DNA of 64,000 nucleotides from PBB1 sp046154125 (GTDB taxonomy: Bacteria; Pseudomonadota; Gammaproteobacteria; Burkholderiales; Burkholderiaceae_C): the NCBI GenBank assembly GCA_046154125.1, contig JBJXEJ010000174.1:1-64000 (forward strand), in the 5' to 3' direction. The notes below the pieces were generated by a model, which saw only the letters and a program-made list of their open reading frames with translations, was not told the origin of the DNA and did no database searches. Both the position numbers and the translations under genes were made by a program. Below, piece after piece: positions 49,275 through 59,400 of this stretch; position 1 is the stretch's first letter; each line of letters starts with the position of its first letter.

Positions 49275-50066
49275 TCACACCGTCGGCGTCATCGCAGCCA
49301 GTTGCGCGTCGATGGCGTTCGCGAGTCGTGCCGCCAGCGCACGACGATCCGCATGACCGCTGGTCTGCGCAGGCAGGAAGCTCACCTGGGCCGTGAGGCC
49401 GCAGGTCGATGCGACCGCCCACAACGACCGCATCAGCGTCATGTCACCGATGTAGGCAGCGGCAGCGCTGACCGGCTCTCGCACGTCGGAATACCGCAGG
49501 GCGATCGGCTGCACCTGAACCTGCGCCACGATGGCCGCCTGCAACAGGTTGGCGTGGAACGGCAGCACGCCGTGGCCGTCGCTGGTGGTGCCTTCGGGAA
49601 ACACCGCAATCTGCTCACCGACCTTCAGCGCCTGGGCGATCAGGTGCAACACCCGAAGCGCGTCTCGCGTGCGCGTACGCTCGATGAACAGCGTGCCGCC
49701 GCAGGCCGTCAGCCAGCCCAGCACCGGCCAAGCCCGGACGTCGGCCTTCGACACGAAGCGAACCGGCTGAACCGCATTGATCGCGAGGATGTCGAGCCAC
49801 GACACATGGTTGGCAACGAACAGGGTCGCGCCCGCAGCGGGCAAGCCGGACACACGCAACCGGATACCCAGCACGGACAGCGCCCGAGCCGACCAGCGGC
49901 CCACATGCGCCATCCGCCGCGGCGCGTCGATGAACGGGAACAACAGCGCACAGATCAGCATTCCGCGCAGCACGTGCAGCCCGCAGCGCAACAGCCGCCA
50001 GACAGCGCGCACGCCGCCCGCGCTCAAAGTGCTTCGTAGGCCACGTGTCCGGAGACCAGCGTGCAC
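49275..50066 (-). CDS. plsC: 1-acyl-sn-glycerol-3-phosphate acyltransferase family protein
   Basis: Membrane-associated lysophospholipid acyltransferase of about 263 residues. The catalytic block NHVSWLD (around residue 86) and the substrate-binding block FPEGTTSDG (around 155) are present, plus an N-terminal hydrophobic helix (MLICALLFPFI). The start at 50066 overlaps the pyrC' gene by 43 bases; a later start is possible. It would add the second acyl chain in phospholipid synthesis or act on another lipid. Confidence 0.88.
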   Translation of the reverse strand: MHAGLRTRGLRSTLSAGGVRAVWRLLRCGLHVLRGMLICALLFPFIDAPRRMAHVGRWSARALSVLGIRLRVSGLPAAGATLFVANHVSWLDILAINAVQPVRFVSKADVRAWPVLGWLTACGGTLFIERTRTRDALRVLHLIAQALKVGEQIAVFPEGTTSDGHGVLPFHANLLQAAIVAQVQVQPIALRYSDVREPVSAAAAYIGDMTLMRSLWAVASTCGLTAQVSFLPAQTSGHADRRALAARLANAIDAQLAAMTPTV

Positions 50067-51319
50067 TTCACGCGACCCGGCAGTTCGTGACCCGTGAACG
50101 GCGTGTGCTTGCCCTGGCTCTTCAGCGCATCCGACCGCACCTGCCAGTATTCGGCCGGGTCGAACAGACAGACATCGGCCACGCCGCCTTCGACCAGCTG
50201 ACCCGCACTCGATGCCAGCGATCCGAGCGCATCGCCGAGCACCCGCACCGGCGCGATGGTGATGGTCGCCAGCGTACGCGCCAGCTCGAGACCTGACTGC
50301 TCACCCCACTTCAGCGCGAGCCCGAGCAGCAATTCAAGGCCGGTGGCACCCGGCTCCGCCTCGGCAAACGGCAGGGTCTTGGCATCCTCGTCGACCGGGG
50401 TGTGGTCGCTGACCAGCGCGTCGATGGTGCCGTCGGCCAGACCGGCGCGCAGCGCATCGCGATCGCGCACCTGACGCAACGGCGGTGTCAGGCGCATCGC
50501 GGCATTGAAGTAGCCGATGTCGATGTCGGTCAGGTGCAGGTGGTTGATGCTGACATCGCAGGTGATCGGCAGCATTTCGGCCTTCGCGCGCCGCACCAGC
50601 TCGACGCCCGCTGCGCTGCTCAGGCGGCAGATATGCACCCGCGCCCGTGTGTCGCGCACCAGCTCGAACAGCGTGTTCAGCGCGATCGTCTCGGCAATGA
50701 CCGGCACGCCGGTCAGGCCCATCCGCGTCGCCAGCGCGCCCTTGGCCGCCACGCCGTTACCCAGGAATCCGTCCTGCGCACGCAGCCAGGTCGTATAGCC
50801 GAAGGTCGACGCGTATTGAAGTGCACGGTGCAGCACCAGCGTGTCTTTCAGCGCGACCTCGGCATGCGAGAAACCAACGCAGCCGGCCTCGGTGAGCTCG
50901 GCCATCTCGGTCAACACCTCGCCGCCTAGACCGCGGGTCAGCGCGCCGAGAGGGTACAGGTGCGACTGGTTCAGGTTGCGCGCACGAAACTTGAGCATCT
51001 CGACCAGGCCGGGCTCGTCGAGCGGCGGGTCGGTGTCGGGCAGGCAGACCAGGCTGGTCACGCCACCGGCGACGGCGGCCGACATCTCGCTTTCGAGCAT
51101 GCCTTCGTGCTCGTGGCCGGGTTCGCGCAGCCGCACGGCCAGATCGACGAGGCCTGGCGCAACCACCAGGCCGCGCGCGTCGATGGTGCGATTGGGATGG
51201 AAGTCTGCGCCGACGGTGCCGATGCGCACGATGCGACCGGCAGCGATCGCCACGTCGGAGTGTTCGTCGCGGCCGGAAGCGGGGTCGATCACGCGACCGT
51301 TCTGGATCAGGATCTTCAT
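50024..51319 (-). CDS. Dihydroorotase-like protein PyrC' (likely non-catalytic)
   Basis: Protein of 431 residues of the dihydroorotase family. The metal-binding signature normally DxHxHxR reads DLAVRLREPG here, so both zinc-ligand histidines are missing; the later lysine and histidine positions are also altered. Such PyrC' proteins act as structural partners of aspartate transcarbamoylase PyrB, encoded 19 bases upstream. A separate active dihydroorotase must therefore exist elsewhere. The ATG at 51319 is used; a longer frame upstream overlaps pyrB. Confidence 0.88.
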   Translation of the reverse strand: MKILIQNGRVIDPASGRDEHSDVAIAAGRIVRIGTVGADFHPNRTIDARGLVVAPGLVDLAVRLREPGHEHEGMLESEMSAAVAGGVTSLVCLPDTDPPLDEPGLVEMLKFRARNLNQSHLYPLGALTRGLGGEVLTEMAELTEAGCVGFSHAEVALKDTLVLHRALQYASTFGYTTWLRAQDGFLGNGVAAKGALATRMGLTGVPVIAETIALNTLFELVRDTRARVHICRLSSAAGVELVRRAKAEMLPITCDVSINHLHLTDIDIGYFNAAMRLTPPLRQVRDRDALRAGLADGTIDALVSDHTPVDEDAKTLPFAEAEPGATGLELLLGLALKWGEQSGLELARTLATITIAPVRVLGDALGSLASSAGQLVEGGVADVCLFDPAEYWQVRSDALKSQGKHTPFTGHELPGRVKCTLVSGHVAYEAL

Positions 51320-51338
51320 GCTCGTCAGTCCGGCGCCA

Positions 51339-52301
51339 TCAGGCGGAGTTGCCCGCAATCGTCGACATCACCGCCATGCGCACCGCGATGCCGAAGGTGA
51401 CCTGCGGCAGGATCACGCTCTGCGCGCCATCGGCCACGCGGGAGTCGATCTCGACACCGCGGTTGATCGGACCCGGGTGCATCACGATCGCGTCGGGCTT
51501 GGCGAGCGCGAGCTTTTCCTGCGTGAGCCCATAGTTCTTGAAGAACTCGCCGGCGCTCGGCAGCATCGCGCCGCTCATGCGCTCGTTCTGCAGTCGCAGC
51601 ATGATGATCACGTCGGCGCCGCGGATGCCTTCGGCCATGTCGTGACAGACCCGCACGCCCATCTCGCGCAGGTCGCCGGGCACCAGCGTCTTCGGCCCCA
51701 CGGCACGCACCTCGGGCACGCCGAGCGTCGTCAGGGCATGAATGTCGGAGCGCGCCACGCGCGAGTGCACGATATCGCCGACGATCGCCACCGTCAGGTT
51801 GGTGAAGTCCTTCTTGTAGTGGCGGATCGTGTACATGTCGAGCAGCCCCTGCGTCGGGTGCGCATGGCGGCCGTCGCCGGCATTGACCACATGGACATGC
51901 GGCGCACAGTGCTGCGCGATCAGGTACGGCGCGCCGCTCTGGCTGTGCCGCACGACGAACATGTCGGCATGCATTGCGGACAGGTTGGCGATGGTGTCGA
52001 GCAGGCTCTCACCCTTGGCCGCGCTGGACCGCGCGATGTCGAGATTGATCACGTCGGCGCTCAGCCGCTTGGCCGCGATCTCGAACGTGGTGCGGGTGCG
52101 GGTGCTGTTCTCGAAGAACAGGTTGAACACGCTCTTTCCGCGCAGCAGCGGAACCTTCTTGACCTCGCGGTCGTTGACGCTGAGGAAGGTGCCGGCGGTG
52201 TCGAGGATCTGGTGGATCAGCGAGCGCGGCAGGCCCTCGATCGACAGCAGGTGGATCAGCTCGCCATGCTTGTTGAGCTGCGGGTTGTTTCTGAAATTCA
52301 A
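51339..52301 (-). CDS. pyrB: Aspartate carbamoyltransferase catalytic subunit
   Basis: Pyrimidine biosynthesis enzyme of 320 residues joining carbamoyl phosphate and aspartate. The carbamoyl-phosphate loop is in FENSTRTRTTFEIAAKRL (around residue 64) and the HPTQGLLD motif near 147. It begins at a TTG that overlaps the pyrR stop (TTGA), a rare start but supported by coupling and by alignment of the N-terminus. It likely forms a complex with PyrC' downstream. Confidence 0.95.
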   Translation of the reverse strand: MNFRNNPQLNKHGELIHLLSIEGLPRSLIHQILDTAGTFLSVNDREVKKVPLLRGKSVFNLFFENSTRTRTTFEIAAKRLSADVINLDIARSSAAKGESLLDTIANLSAMHADMFVVRHSQSGAPYLIAQHCAPHVHVVNAGDGRHAHPTQGLLDMYTIRHYKKDFTNLTVAIVGDIVHSRVARSDIHALTTLGVPEVRAVGPKTLVPGDLREMGVRVCHDMAEGIRGADVIIMLRLQNERMSGAMLPSAGEFFKNYGLTQEKLALAKPDAIVMHPGPINRGVEIDSRVADGAQSVILPQVTFGIAVRMAVMSTIAGNSA

Positions 52302-52804
52302 GCCGTGCGCTCCCGGATGTCGAAGCTGAAGCGGCCCGCTTCGTCACGCACCAGCGACAGCCGCTGGGTCGCCGGCAGCGCAATGCGGGCGGCCGCATAG
52401 GCAGGGTGGATCGGCAGTTCACGGCCGCCCCGGTCGACCAGCACAGCCAGCGTGACGCTGGCCGGCCGGCCGAAATCGAACAGTTCGTTGACCACCGCGC
52501 GCGTGGTGCGCCCCGTGAACAGCACATCGTCGATCAGCACGATGTGGCGACCTTCGATCTCGAACGGCAACCGCGTGTGATCGGCGCCGGCGGTCATGCC
52601 GCGCGAGCCGAAATCGTCGCGATGCAGCGCGCTGGAGATCACGCCGTGCTCGCCGGCCAGCGGCAACTCGCGCTGCAGGCGCTCGGCCAGCCAGGCACCG
52701 CCCGACCAGATGCCGACCAGCACCGAGTTCGGCCGCAGCAGACCGCGCACACCGGCTAGCAGATCGCAGTACAGCGCCTCCGCATCGAGCTGCAAGGAAC
52801 TCAT
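52298..52804 (-). CDS. pyrR: Bifunctional PyrR regulator/uracil phosphoribosyltransferase
   Basis: Protein of 168 residues with the PRPP-binding loop VLIDDVLFTGRTTRAV near residue 95. In Gram-positive bacteria PyrR binds pyr mRNA; in betaproteobacteria its regulatory role is less certain. It overlaps ruvX by 4 bases upstream and pyrB by 4 bases downstream. Confidence 0.92.
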   Translation of the reverse strand: MSSLQLDAEALYCDLLAGVRGLLRPNSVLVGIWSGGAWLAERLQRELPLAGEHGVISSALHRDDFGSRGMTAGADHTRLPFEIEGRHIVLIDDVLFTGRTTRAVVNELFDFGRPASVTLAVLVDRGGRELPIHPAYAAARIALPATQRLSLVRDEAGRFSFDIRERTA

Positions 52805-53241
52805 TCTGATGCGCTCCGCAGGTACTGTTCCAGGATCAAAGCCGCCGAGGCGGCATCTAGATCGCCCGCGCCCGCAGCATGAGCCTCGGTCGTGGTGTAG
52901 CGCTCGTCCACCTCGTGCACCTCCAGTCGAAGCCGGCCTCGCAACTGGCGCGCGAAGCGGCGGGCGCGCAGCGTGTTCTCGTGCTCGGCGCCGTCCGGAT
53001 GGAACGGCACGCCGACGACCAGTGCGTCGGGCTGCCATTCGTCGACCAGACGACCGATGTCGGTGAAACGGGCGTCGCCGATGGCTGCAATGGTGCGCAA
53101 CGGTTGCGCGGTACGGGTCAACGTGTTGCCGCTGGCCACGCCGACACGACGCAGGCCGAAGTCGAAGGCGAGGTAGGTGCGAACCCGGGTCGCCACGCCG
53201 GCGACCGGTGACCTCGACGCGCGCGCGCCGAGTTCAGGCAT
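52801..53241 (-). CDS. ruvX: Holliday junction resolvase-like protein RuvX (YqgF)
   Basis: RNase H-fold nuclease of 146 residues, with YLAFDFGLRRVGVASGN near the N-terminus, VVGVPFHPDG, and DERYTTTEA. In E. coli YqgF helps process 16S rRNA. The ATG at 53241 overlaps the yqgE stop by 8 bases. Confidence 0.9.
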   Translation of the reverse strand: MPELGARASRSPVAGVATRVRTYLAFDFGLRRVGVASGNTLTRTAQPLRTIAAIGDARFTDIGRLVDEWQPDALVVGVPFHPDGAEHENTLRARRFARQLRGRLRLEVHEVDERYTTTEAHAAGAGDLDAASAALILEQYLRSASE

Positions 53242-53812
53242 GCCCGACATCGGCACTGAGCATGGCCGGGTCGATGCCAAGCAGGGACAGCGCCTTGTCA
53301 TAGCGCTGTTCGACCGGCGTGTTGAAGATGATCTCTGGCTCGGCGTCGACATTGATCCAGGTGTTGCGGCCCATCTCCTCCTCGAGCTGTCCGGCACCCC
53401 AGCCGCTGTACCCCAGCGTCACCAGGATCTTGGTTGGCCCGGCGCCATTGGCCAGGGCTTCGAGCACGTCCTTGCTCGTGGTCATTTCGAGACCACCGGG
53501 AATCCGCAGCGACGAATTGAAGCGAGCCGCTTCGTCGTCCAGCTGCTCGTGCAGCACGAAGCCGCGTTCCGTTTGCACCGGCCCGCCGTAGTAGACCGGC
53601 GACTCCGCCAGATCGACGCGATCGAGCGCCAACTCGACTTTCTCGAACAGATTCTTCAGCTTGATGTCGATGGGCTTGTTGATCACCAGGCCGAGCGCGC
53701 CCTTGTCGGTGTGCTCGCACAGGTAGATCACGGTGCCGGCGAAGGTGTCACCCGCGATCCCGGGCATGGCGATCAGGAACTGGTTGGTGAGGTTGATGCC
53801 GCCGGAACTCAT
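53234..53812 (-). CDS. YqgE/AlgH family protein
   Basis: Protein of 192 residues starting MSSGGINLTNQFLIAMPGI, with the family motifs HTDKGALGLVINKP, YYGGPV and GYSGWGAGQLEEE. Function not established; it is almost always encoded directly before ruvX, as here. Divergent from the photolyase gene (33 bases). Confidence 0.93.
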   Translation of the reverse strand: MSSGGINLTNQFLIAMPGIAGDTFAGTVIYLCEHTDKGALGLVINKPIDIKLKNLFEKVELALDRVDLAESPVYYGGPVQTERGFVLHEQLDDEAARFNSSLRIPGGLEMTTSKDVLEALANGAGPTKILVTLGYSGWGAGQLEEEMGRNTWINVDAEPEIIFNTPVEQRYDKALSLLGIDPAMLSADVGHA

Positions 53813-53845
53813 CGCTGCATTTTATGACTGCGGCACACTCGTCGC

Positions 53846-55324
53846 ATGTCCCCGTCGATCGATACCGCACTCGTCTGGTTCCGCCGCGACCTGCGAACAG
53901 ACGACCATGCGGCGCTGCACCACGCGCTGCGCTCGGCGCGCCACGTCTGGTGCGTGTTCGTCCTCGACCGGGAAATCCTCGATCCGCTGCCGCGCGCCGA
54001 TCGACGGGTCGAGTTCATCGTCGACAGCCTGGCCGACCTGCACGCGCAGTTGACCGCCCTTGGCGCCGCGCACGGTGTGCAGGGCACCGGCCTGATCGTG
54101 CGCCACGCGTGGGCGCGCGACGAGATCCCCGCGCTGGCGCAGCGCTTGCGCGTGCAGGCCGTGTACGCCAGCCACGACGACGAGCCCGCGGCACTGGGTC
54201 GCGACGCCCGCGTGCGCGGCCGGCTGGCGGATCTTGGCATCGCCTTCCACACCAGCAAGGACCATGTGGTCTTCGAGCGCAGCGAGGTGCTGACCGGATC
54301 GGGCACCCCGTACGGCGTTTTCACTCCGTACAAGAACGCGTGGCTGAAGCGGCTGACGCCGGAGCACCTGGCGCCATGGTCCGTCGAACCCCAAGCCGGG
54401 CACCTGGCCGCGCTGCCGAAAGACCTCGCCGGCGGCCCACCGTCGCTGATCGACATCGGCTTCGAAGCGACCAACCTGGCGACGCTGAAGATGGGCCACG
54501 GCGCCAGCGGCGCGCACGCGTCGTTCAGTGATTTCCTGACGCGCATCGACGCCTACGAGGACACGCGCAACTTCCCCGCGGTCAAGGGGCCGAGCTACCT
54601 GTCGGTGCACCTGCGCTTCGGCACGATATCGATCCGCCAGCTGGCGCGCGAGGCGCATCGGCGCCTGCAGGCCGGTTCGCGCGGCGCCGAGGTCTGGCTG
54701 TCGGAGCTGATCTGGCGCGACTTCTATCACCAGGTGATGCACCACCACCCGCATGTGGTGGTGCGCAGCTTCAAGCCGGATTACGACCGCATCCATTGGG
54801 AGCATGGCAAGCACGCCGAGTCCTTGTTCGCCGCCTGGTGCGAGGGCCGCACCGGCTACCCGCTGGTCGACGCGGCGATGGCACAGATCAACCAGACCGG
54901 CTACATGCACAACCGCCTGCGCATGGTGGTCGCAAGCTTCCTGGTGAAGGACCTCGGCATCGACTGGCGCTGGGGCGAACGCTACTTCGCCGAACATCTC
55001 AACGACTTCGACCTGGCGGCCAACAACGGCGGCTGGCAGTGGGCGAGTTCGAGCGGGTGCGACGCACAACCGTACTTCCGAATCTTCAACCCGATCAGCC
55101 AGAGCGAGAAATTCGACCCGACAGGCAAGTTCATCCGCCGTTATGTGCCGCAACTCGCGGCGCTGCCGGACGCTGCTTTGCACGCTCCCTGGAAAGCGCG
55201 ACCGCTGGAGCTGGCAGCAGCCGGCATCGCGATAGGTCAGGACTACCCGCCTCCCATCGTGCAGCACGATGCCGCACGCGAAAAGACGCTGCAGCGTTAC
55301 GCGGTGGTCAAGGCCAGGCAGTAG
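53846..55324 (+). CDS. phrB: Deoxyribodipyrimidine photo-lyase
   Basis: Light-driven DNA repair flavoprotein of 492 residues. The N-terminal antenna domain begins TALVWFRRDLRTDDHAALHHAL; the C-terminal FAD domain has SELIWRDFYHQVM, the NRLRMVVASFLVKDL helix and DFDLAANNGGWQWASSSGCDAQPYFRIFNP, the class I CPD photolyase signature. It splits cyclobutane pyrimidine dimers. Downstream gene is convergent. Confidence 0.95.
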   Translation: MSPSIDTALVWFRRDLRTDDHAALHHALRSARHVWCVFVLDREILDPLPRADRRVEFIVDSLADLHAQLTALGAAHGVQGTGLIVRHAWARDEIPALAQRLRVQAVYASHDDEPAALGRDARVRGRLADLGIAFHTSKDHVVFERSEVLTGSGTPYGVFTPYKNAWLKRLTPEHLAPWSVEPQAGHLAALPKDLAGGPPSLIDIGFEATNLATLKMGHGASGAHASFSDFLTRIDAYEDTRNFPAVKGPSYLSVHLRFGTISIRQLAREAHRRLQAGSRGAEVWLSELIWRDFYHQVMHHHPHVVVRSFKPDYDRIHWEHGKHAESLFAAWCEGRTGYPLVDAAMAQINQTGYMHNRLRMVVASFLVKDLGIDWRWGERYFAEHLNDFDLAANNGGWQWASSSGCDAQPYFRIFNPISQSEKFDPTGKFIRRYVPQLAALPDAALHAPWKARPLELAAAGIAIGQDYPPPIVQHDAAREKTLQRYAVVKARQ

Positions 55325-55393
55325 TTCGGCAACCCGTGGCGCGGCGACTCGACCTGCACGGCCGGAGTCGTGCCACCAGCCAGCAACGTCAGC

Positions 55394-56425
55394 TCAGAAG
55401 AATTCGACGTCGCCGACCTTCGTGGTGTCCGTCAGGTGTCCCTGGGCCACCAGTTCAGCATGACTGCACACGCGATTGCGACCATGCTGCTTCGCGTGGT
55501 ACACAGCCTGGTCGGCGCGCTCGAACGCACCGCTGGGCGTGTCGCCGGTTCGCACAGCGGTGAAGCCAATGCTGACAGTCACGCGCCCCACCTGGGGAAA
55601 CTCGAATTGCTCCGCATGACAGCGAAAACGTTCCAGGGCCTGCGCGGCATCCGCTTCGGTGTGACAGCGCATCAGCACCAGAAACTCCTCGCCGCCGAAA
55701 CGGTAAAGCCGGTCGTGGAGGCGGAAGCTGCGCGCCATCAGGCGCGACAACAACAAAAGCACCTCATCGCCGATCAGGTGGCCGAAGCAGTCGTTGACCC
55801 GCTTGAAGTGGTCGATGTCGATGACGCCGATCCAGTAGCGGCTGGCACCGCTTGCGCCGGTCCGCCGCCCAGCTTGCTCCTCATCGGGGGCCGGCTGCAG
55901 GTCGGTGGCCGCCTTCAGGAAACTCTCGTCGAACGTCTTGCGGTTGAGCAGGCCCGTCAGCGTGTCGCGTTCGCTGTAATCGAGCAGGCGATCGAAATTG
56001 CGGTAGATGCGCAGGACACCATCGACGATGCGCTCGGCGTCTTCCTCGAGCGGGGCGTCGGTCTCGATCTCGATCACGGCAACCACATCGTTGCCACCGA
56101 ACAGCGGGAAGAACGTCCGGTGCGGCGGGCCGGACACCGTCACCACGCGCTGCTCGGTCAGCGCCGTGAACCGGGCCTCGCCGGCCTCCAGCCTCGGCAA
56201 GGTGTCCAGGTCGGTCCAAAGGGGGTCGGACGTGGCGAACGCGTCGCCAATGCGCAGCCTCGCCCGGTTCAGCCAGTGTCGATCGTCGGCCTCACCCACG
56301 CAGCGATGGACGGACACCATGCGCGGCCTCACGATGTCCCGCAAAGCGCCGGCCAGCGCCAGATCCAGCATCTCGCGATCGCGATGACTCGTCAGCTCCG
56401 CAATGCGATCGGCGAAGGGAATCAT
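55394..56425 (-). CDS. Diguanylate cyclase (GGDEF domain)
   Basis: Soluble protein of 343 residues. Residues 10-150 form a GAF-like sensory domain of unknown ligand. The GGDEF domain (about 160-330) has the active-site sequence RFGGEEF and, five residues before it, an inhibitory I-site of RxxD type (RLHD). It would make cyclic di-GMP. It lies 34 bases downstream of chpA on the same strand, so it may belong to the Pil-Chp operon. Confidence 0.9.
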   Translation of the reverse strand: MIPFADRIAELTSHRDREMLDLALAGALRDIVRPRMVSVHRCVGEADDRHWLNRARLRIGDAFATSDPLWTDLDTLPRLEAGEARFTALTEQRVVTVSGPPHRTFFPLFGGNDVVAVIEIETDAPLEEDAERIVDGVLRIYRNFDRLLDYSERDTLTGLLNRKTFDESFLKAATDLQPAPDEEQAGRRTGASGASRYWIGVIDIDHFKRVNDCFGHLIGDEVLLLLSRLMARSFRLHDRLYRFGGEEFLVLMRCHTEADAAQALERFRCHAEQFEFPQVGRVTVSIGFTAVRTGDTPSGAFERADQAVYHAKQHGRNRVCSHAELVAQGHLTDTTKVGDVEFF

Positions 56426-56459
56426 GCCGGCGGCCGAGCTGACGATGTCAACGCAATAC

Positions 56460-59400
56460 CTATGCTGTAACCGGACTTCCGGTGCACCGAGCGATCAACG
56501 CCAGCAGGTCCTCTTCCGAGTAAGGCTTGCCAAGGTAGTGCTCGACACCGAGCTGCGCCGCGTAGTCCCGGTGCTTCTGGGCGATCCGTGACGTGATCAT
56601 GATCACCGGCAGGTCACTCAGGCGAGAGTCAGCGCGCAGGTTGCGCACCAGATCGAAGCCGTCCATGCGCGGCATCTCGATGTCGCTGAGCACGATCGCA
56701 GGCTTTTCCTGTGCCAGCTGCTCGAGCGCGTCGAGCCCGTCCTTGGCGAGCATCACCCGGTAGCCCTCGCGCAGCAGCATCCGTTCGGTGACGCGTCGCA
56801 CGGTCAGCGAGTCGTCGACCACCAGCACCAGAGGCGCAAGCGGCTGAGCGGGACGATCATCGGCGGTGGCTTCCGCGTTGCCGCCGGCGTGAGATCGCAT
56901 GGCCGAGAGCGTGGAAACGCGTGCCGAACTGCCATACAGCGTTGCCAGCGCAACCGGGTTGTAGATCAGCACGACGTCACCGGATGCCATCAAGGTCATG
57001 CCCGCCAGACCAGGCATCCGCGACAACTGCGGGCCCAGGTTCTTGACGACCACTTCCTCGTTGCCGACGACATCGTCCACGTGGATCACGATGCGTTGTG
57101 ATGCGCTGCGGATGACCAGCACCTGCGCGGTGCGGCCGGGCGCCTCAGTGCTGCACGAACTCGTCTGCAGGAGCGCCCCCAGCCAGAAGAAGGGCAGCGC
57201 GCTGTCGTCGACGGTGAAACTGCCTGCCAGATGGGCCTGCTCGATCTCGGCGACAGGCACCCGACGCACGCTGCCGATCAGCGGCGAGGGAATGCCCACG
57301 GTGAGCTGGCCGCAACGAACCATCACAACCTGGGTCACTGCGGTCGTCAAAGGCAGAACCAGCTTGAAGCTGGTGCCCTGACCGGACGATGTTGCCGTCT
57401 CGATGCGGCCGCCGATGGCGATGACCTCAGACCGCACGACATCCATGCCGACACCGCGCCCCGAAAGCTCGGTCACCTTGTCGGCGGTCGAGAAGCCAGG
57501 TGTGAAGATCAGGTTGGCGAGGTCGCCGTCGGACAGCGCGGCGTCTTCGGCAATCAGGCCGCTGGCCACGGCCTTGACGCGGATGCGGTCGAGGCCCAGG
57601 CCCTTGCCGTCGTCGCGCACCTCGACGCTGACTTCGTTGCCGTCCTGACTGACCGCCACGACGATCGTGCCGGTCGCATCCTTGCCGGCGGCAACGCGCG
57701 ACTCGGGCGATTCGATGCCATGGGTCACGCTGTTGCGCAGCAGGTGTTCGAACGCACCGGTCATGCGGTCGAGCACGCCGCGGTCGATCTCGATCGATCC
57801 GCCAACGATGTCGAGACGAACCTGCTTGCCGGTTTCCTTGGCAGCCTGTCGCACCACGCGGTACAGCCGGTCGGACAGTCCCTCGAACTCGACCATGCGG
57901 GTGCGCAGCAGGTCGTCCTGCAACTCGCGCGTCAGGCGCGCCTGCGCGGCCAGCTCGTCCTCGGTGCTCTGCAACGAGCGCTGAAGAGTGCGCTGCACGG
58001 TGGCCACGTCATTGACCGACTCGGCCATCATGCGGGTCAGTTCCTGGAAGCGGGTGAAGCGGTCGAATTCGAGCGGGTCGAAGGCCTCGGACGACACCTT
58101 GGCTGCCTCCATGCGCGCACTGATCTGTGTCTCGGCCTGCAGCTCGATGTCGCGCAACTGGCCGCGCAGGCGATCGAGGTTTTCGGTCAGGTCGGTCAGC
58201 GAACCCTTGATCTCCTGCACATCCGATGCGATGCGCGAACGCGTGATGCTGACCTCGCCGGCCTGGTTGACCAGCCGATCCAGCAAGGGGGCGCGCACCC
58301 GCACCGCCGCATTGGATACCGAAGCCGCTGGTGCACGCGGAGCTTCGGCCGCGCCGTCGCCGGCGCCGAAGTGCGACCAGTCGACATCGGCACTTGCCTC
58401 CGCGTGTGCAGGATGGCCGTCGCTGGCGAGGGTGGGCGTCGGCAAGACGCCCTGCAACGCGTCCACATCGGATGTATCCGCGTCGGTTGCGCGTGGCTTG
58501 TCCGCTTCGTCCTCGACTTCGCCTTCATCGATCGACACCGGCGGCGCGACCGCCGAGGGTCGGGTCATCATGACGGGCTCGGGCAAGACGGCAGCCGCCT
58601 GTTGAACTGCCTCGAATGCCTCGCGCAACGCGTCGCAGCGACCGAGCAGGGGCTCCACATCGGCAGCATTCACCGGAGCATCTTCCGGCTGGGCCATCAG
58701 GTTTTCGATTCGGCTTTCCAGCCGGTGTACCAGTTCGCCGAGGCGCATCGCGCCGGCCAGCCGAGCACCGCCCTTCAGCGTGTGCAACGTGCGCATCGCA
58801 CCGGCCGGTTGACTGGCGTCGGCAGGCTGGCGAGCCCAGTCCTGAAGGCGGATCGCGAGTTCACCCAGCAGTTCCTCACCCTCCTCCTCGAAGATCGGGA
58901 ACAGTTCGGCATCGATCGCATCGGTGGCGTCGATGTCCTCGTCGTCGTCGAAATGCTGGGACGCACCGGCAGAGGCGGCACGCGTGAGTTCGGGTTCGGG
59001 TGACGGGGACTCGTTCAGGGGTTTCAGCGCTGCGACGCCAAGCGGGTCGAGCCGCTGAACGTCGGTATTCACGTTGAAGTCGAGATGAATCGGCGGGTCC
59101 AGCGGCGCACCTTCGCTGTCGGCCATGGATTCGGCATCCAGCTCGGCAACAGCCGTGTCCAGGCGCTGCGCGGAACTCAGCTCGTGTTCGGCGAGGCGAG
59201 CAAGCAAGGCCTCCGAGGGTTGCCTCAGGAAGCCAGCAGCGAATTGATGCAGCAGGTGCCGGATTTCATCGGCCGCGTCGACGAACAGCGAGCCTTCGTC
59301 CGGCGTGCCTGAGCCGATCGCGCAACTGCGCGACAAGGCATGCTCGAGCGTGCGCGACAGGTTCGACAGATCGGAAAATCCGACCGTGGCAGAACTGCCG

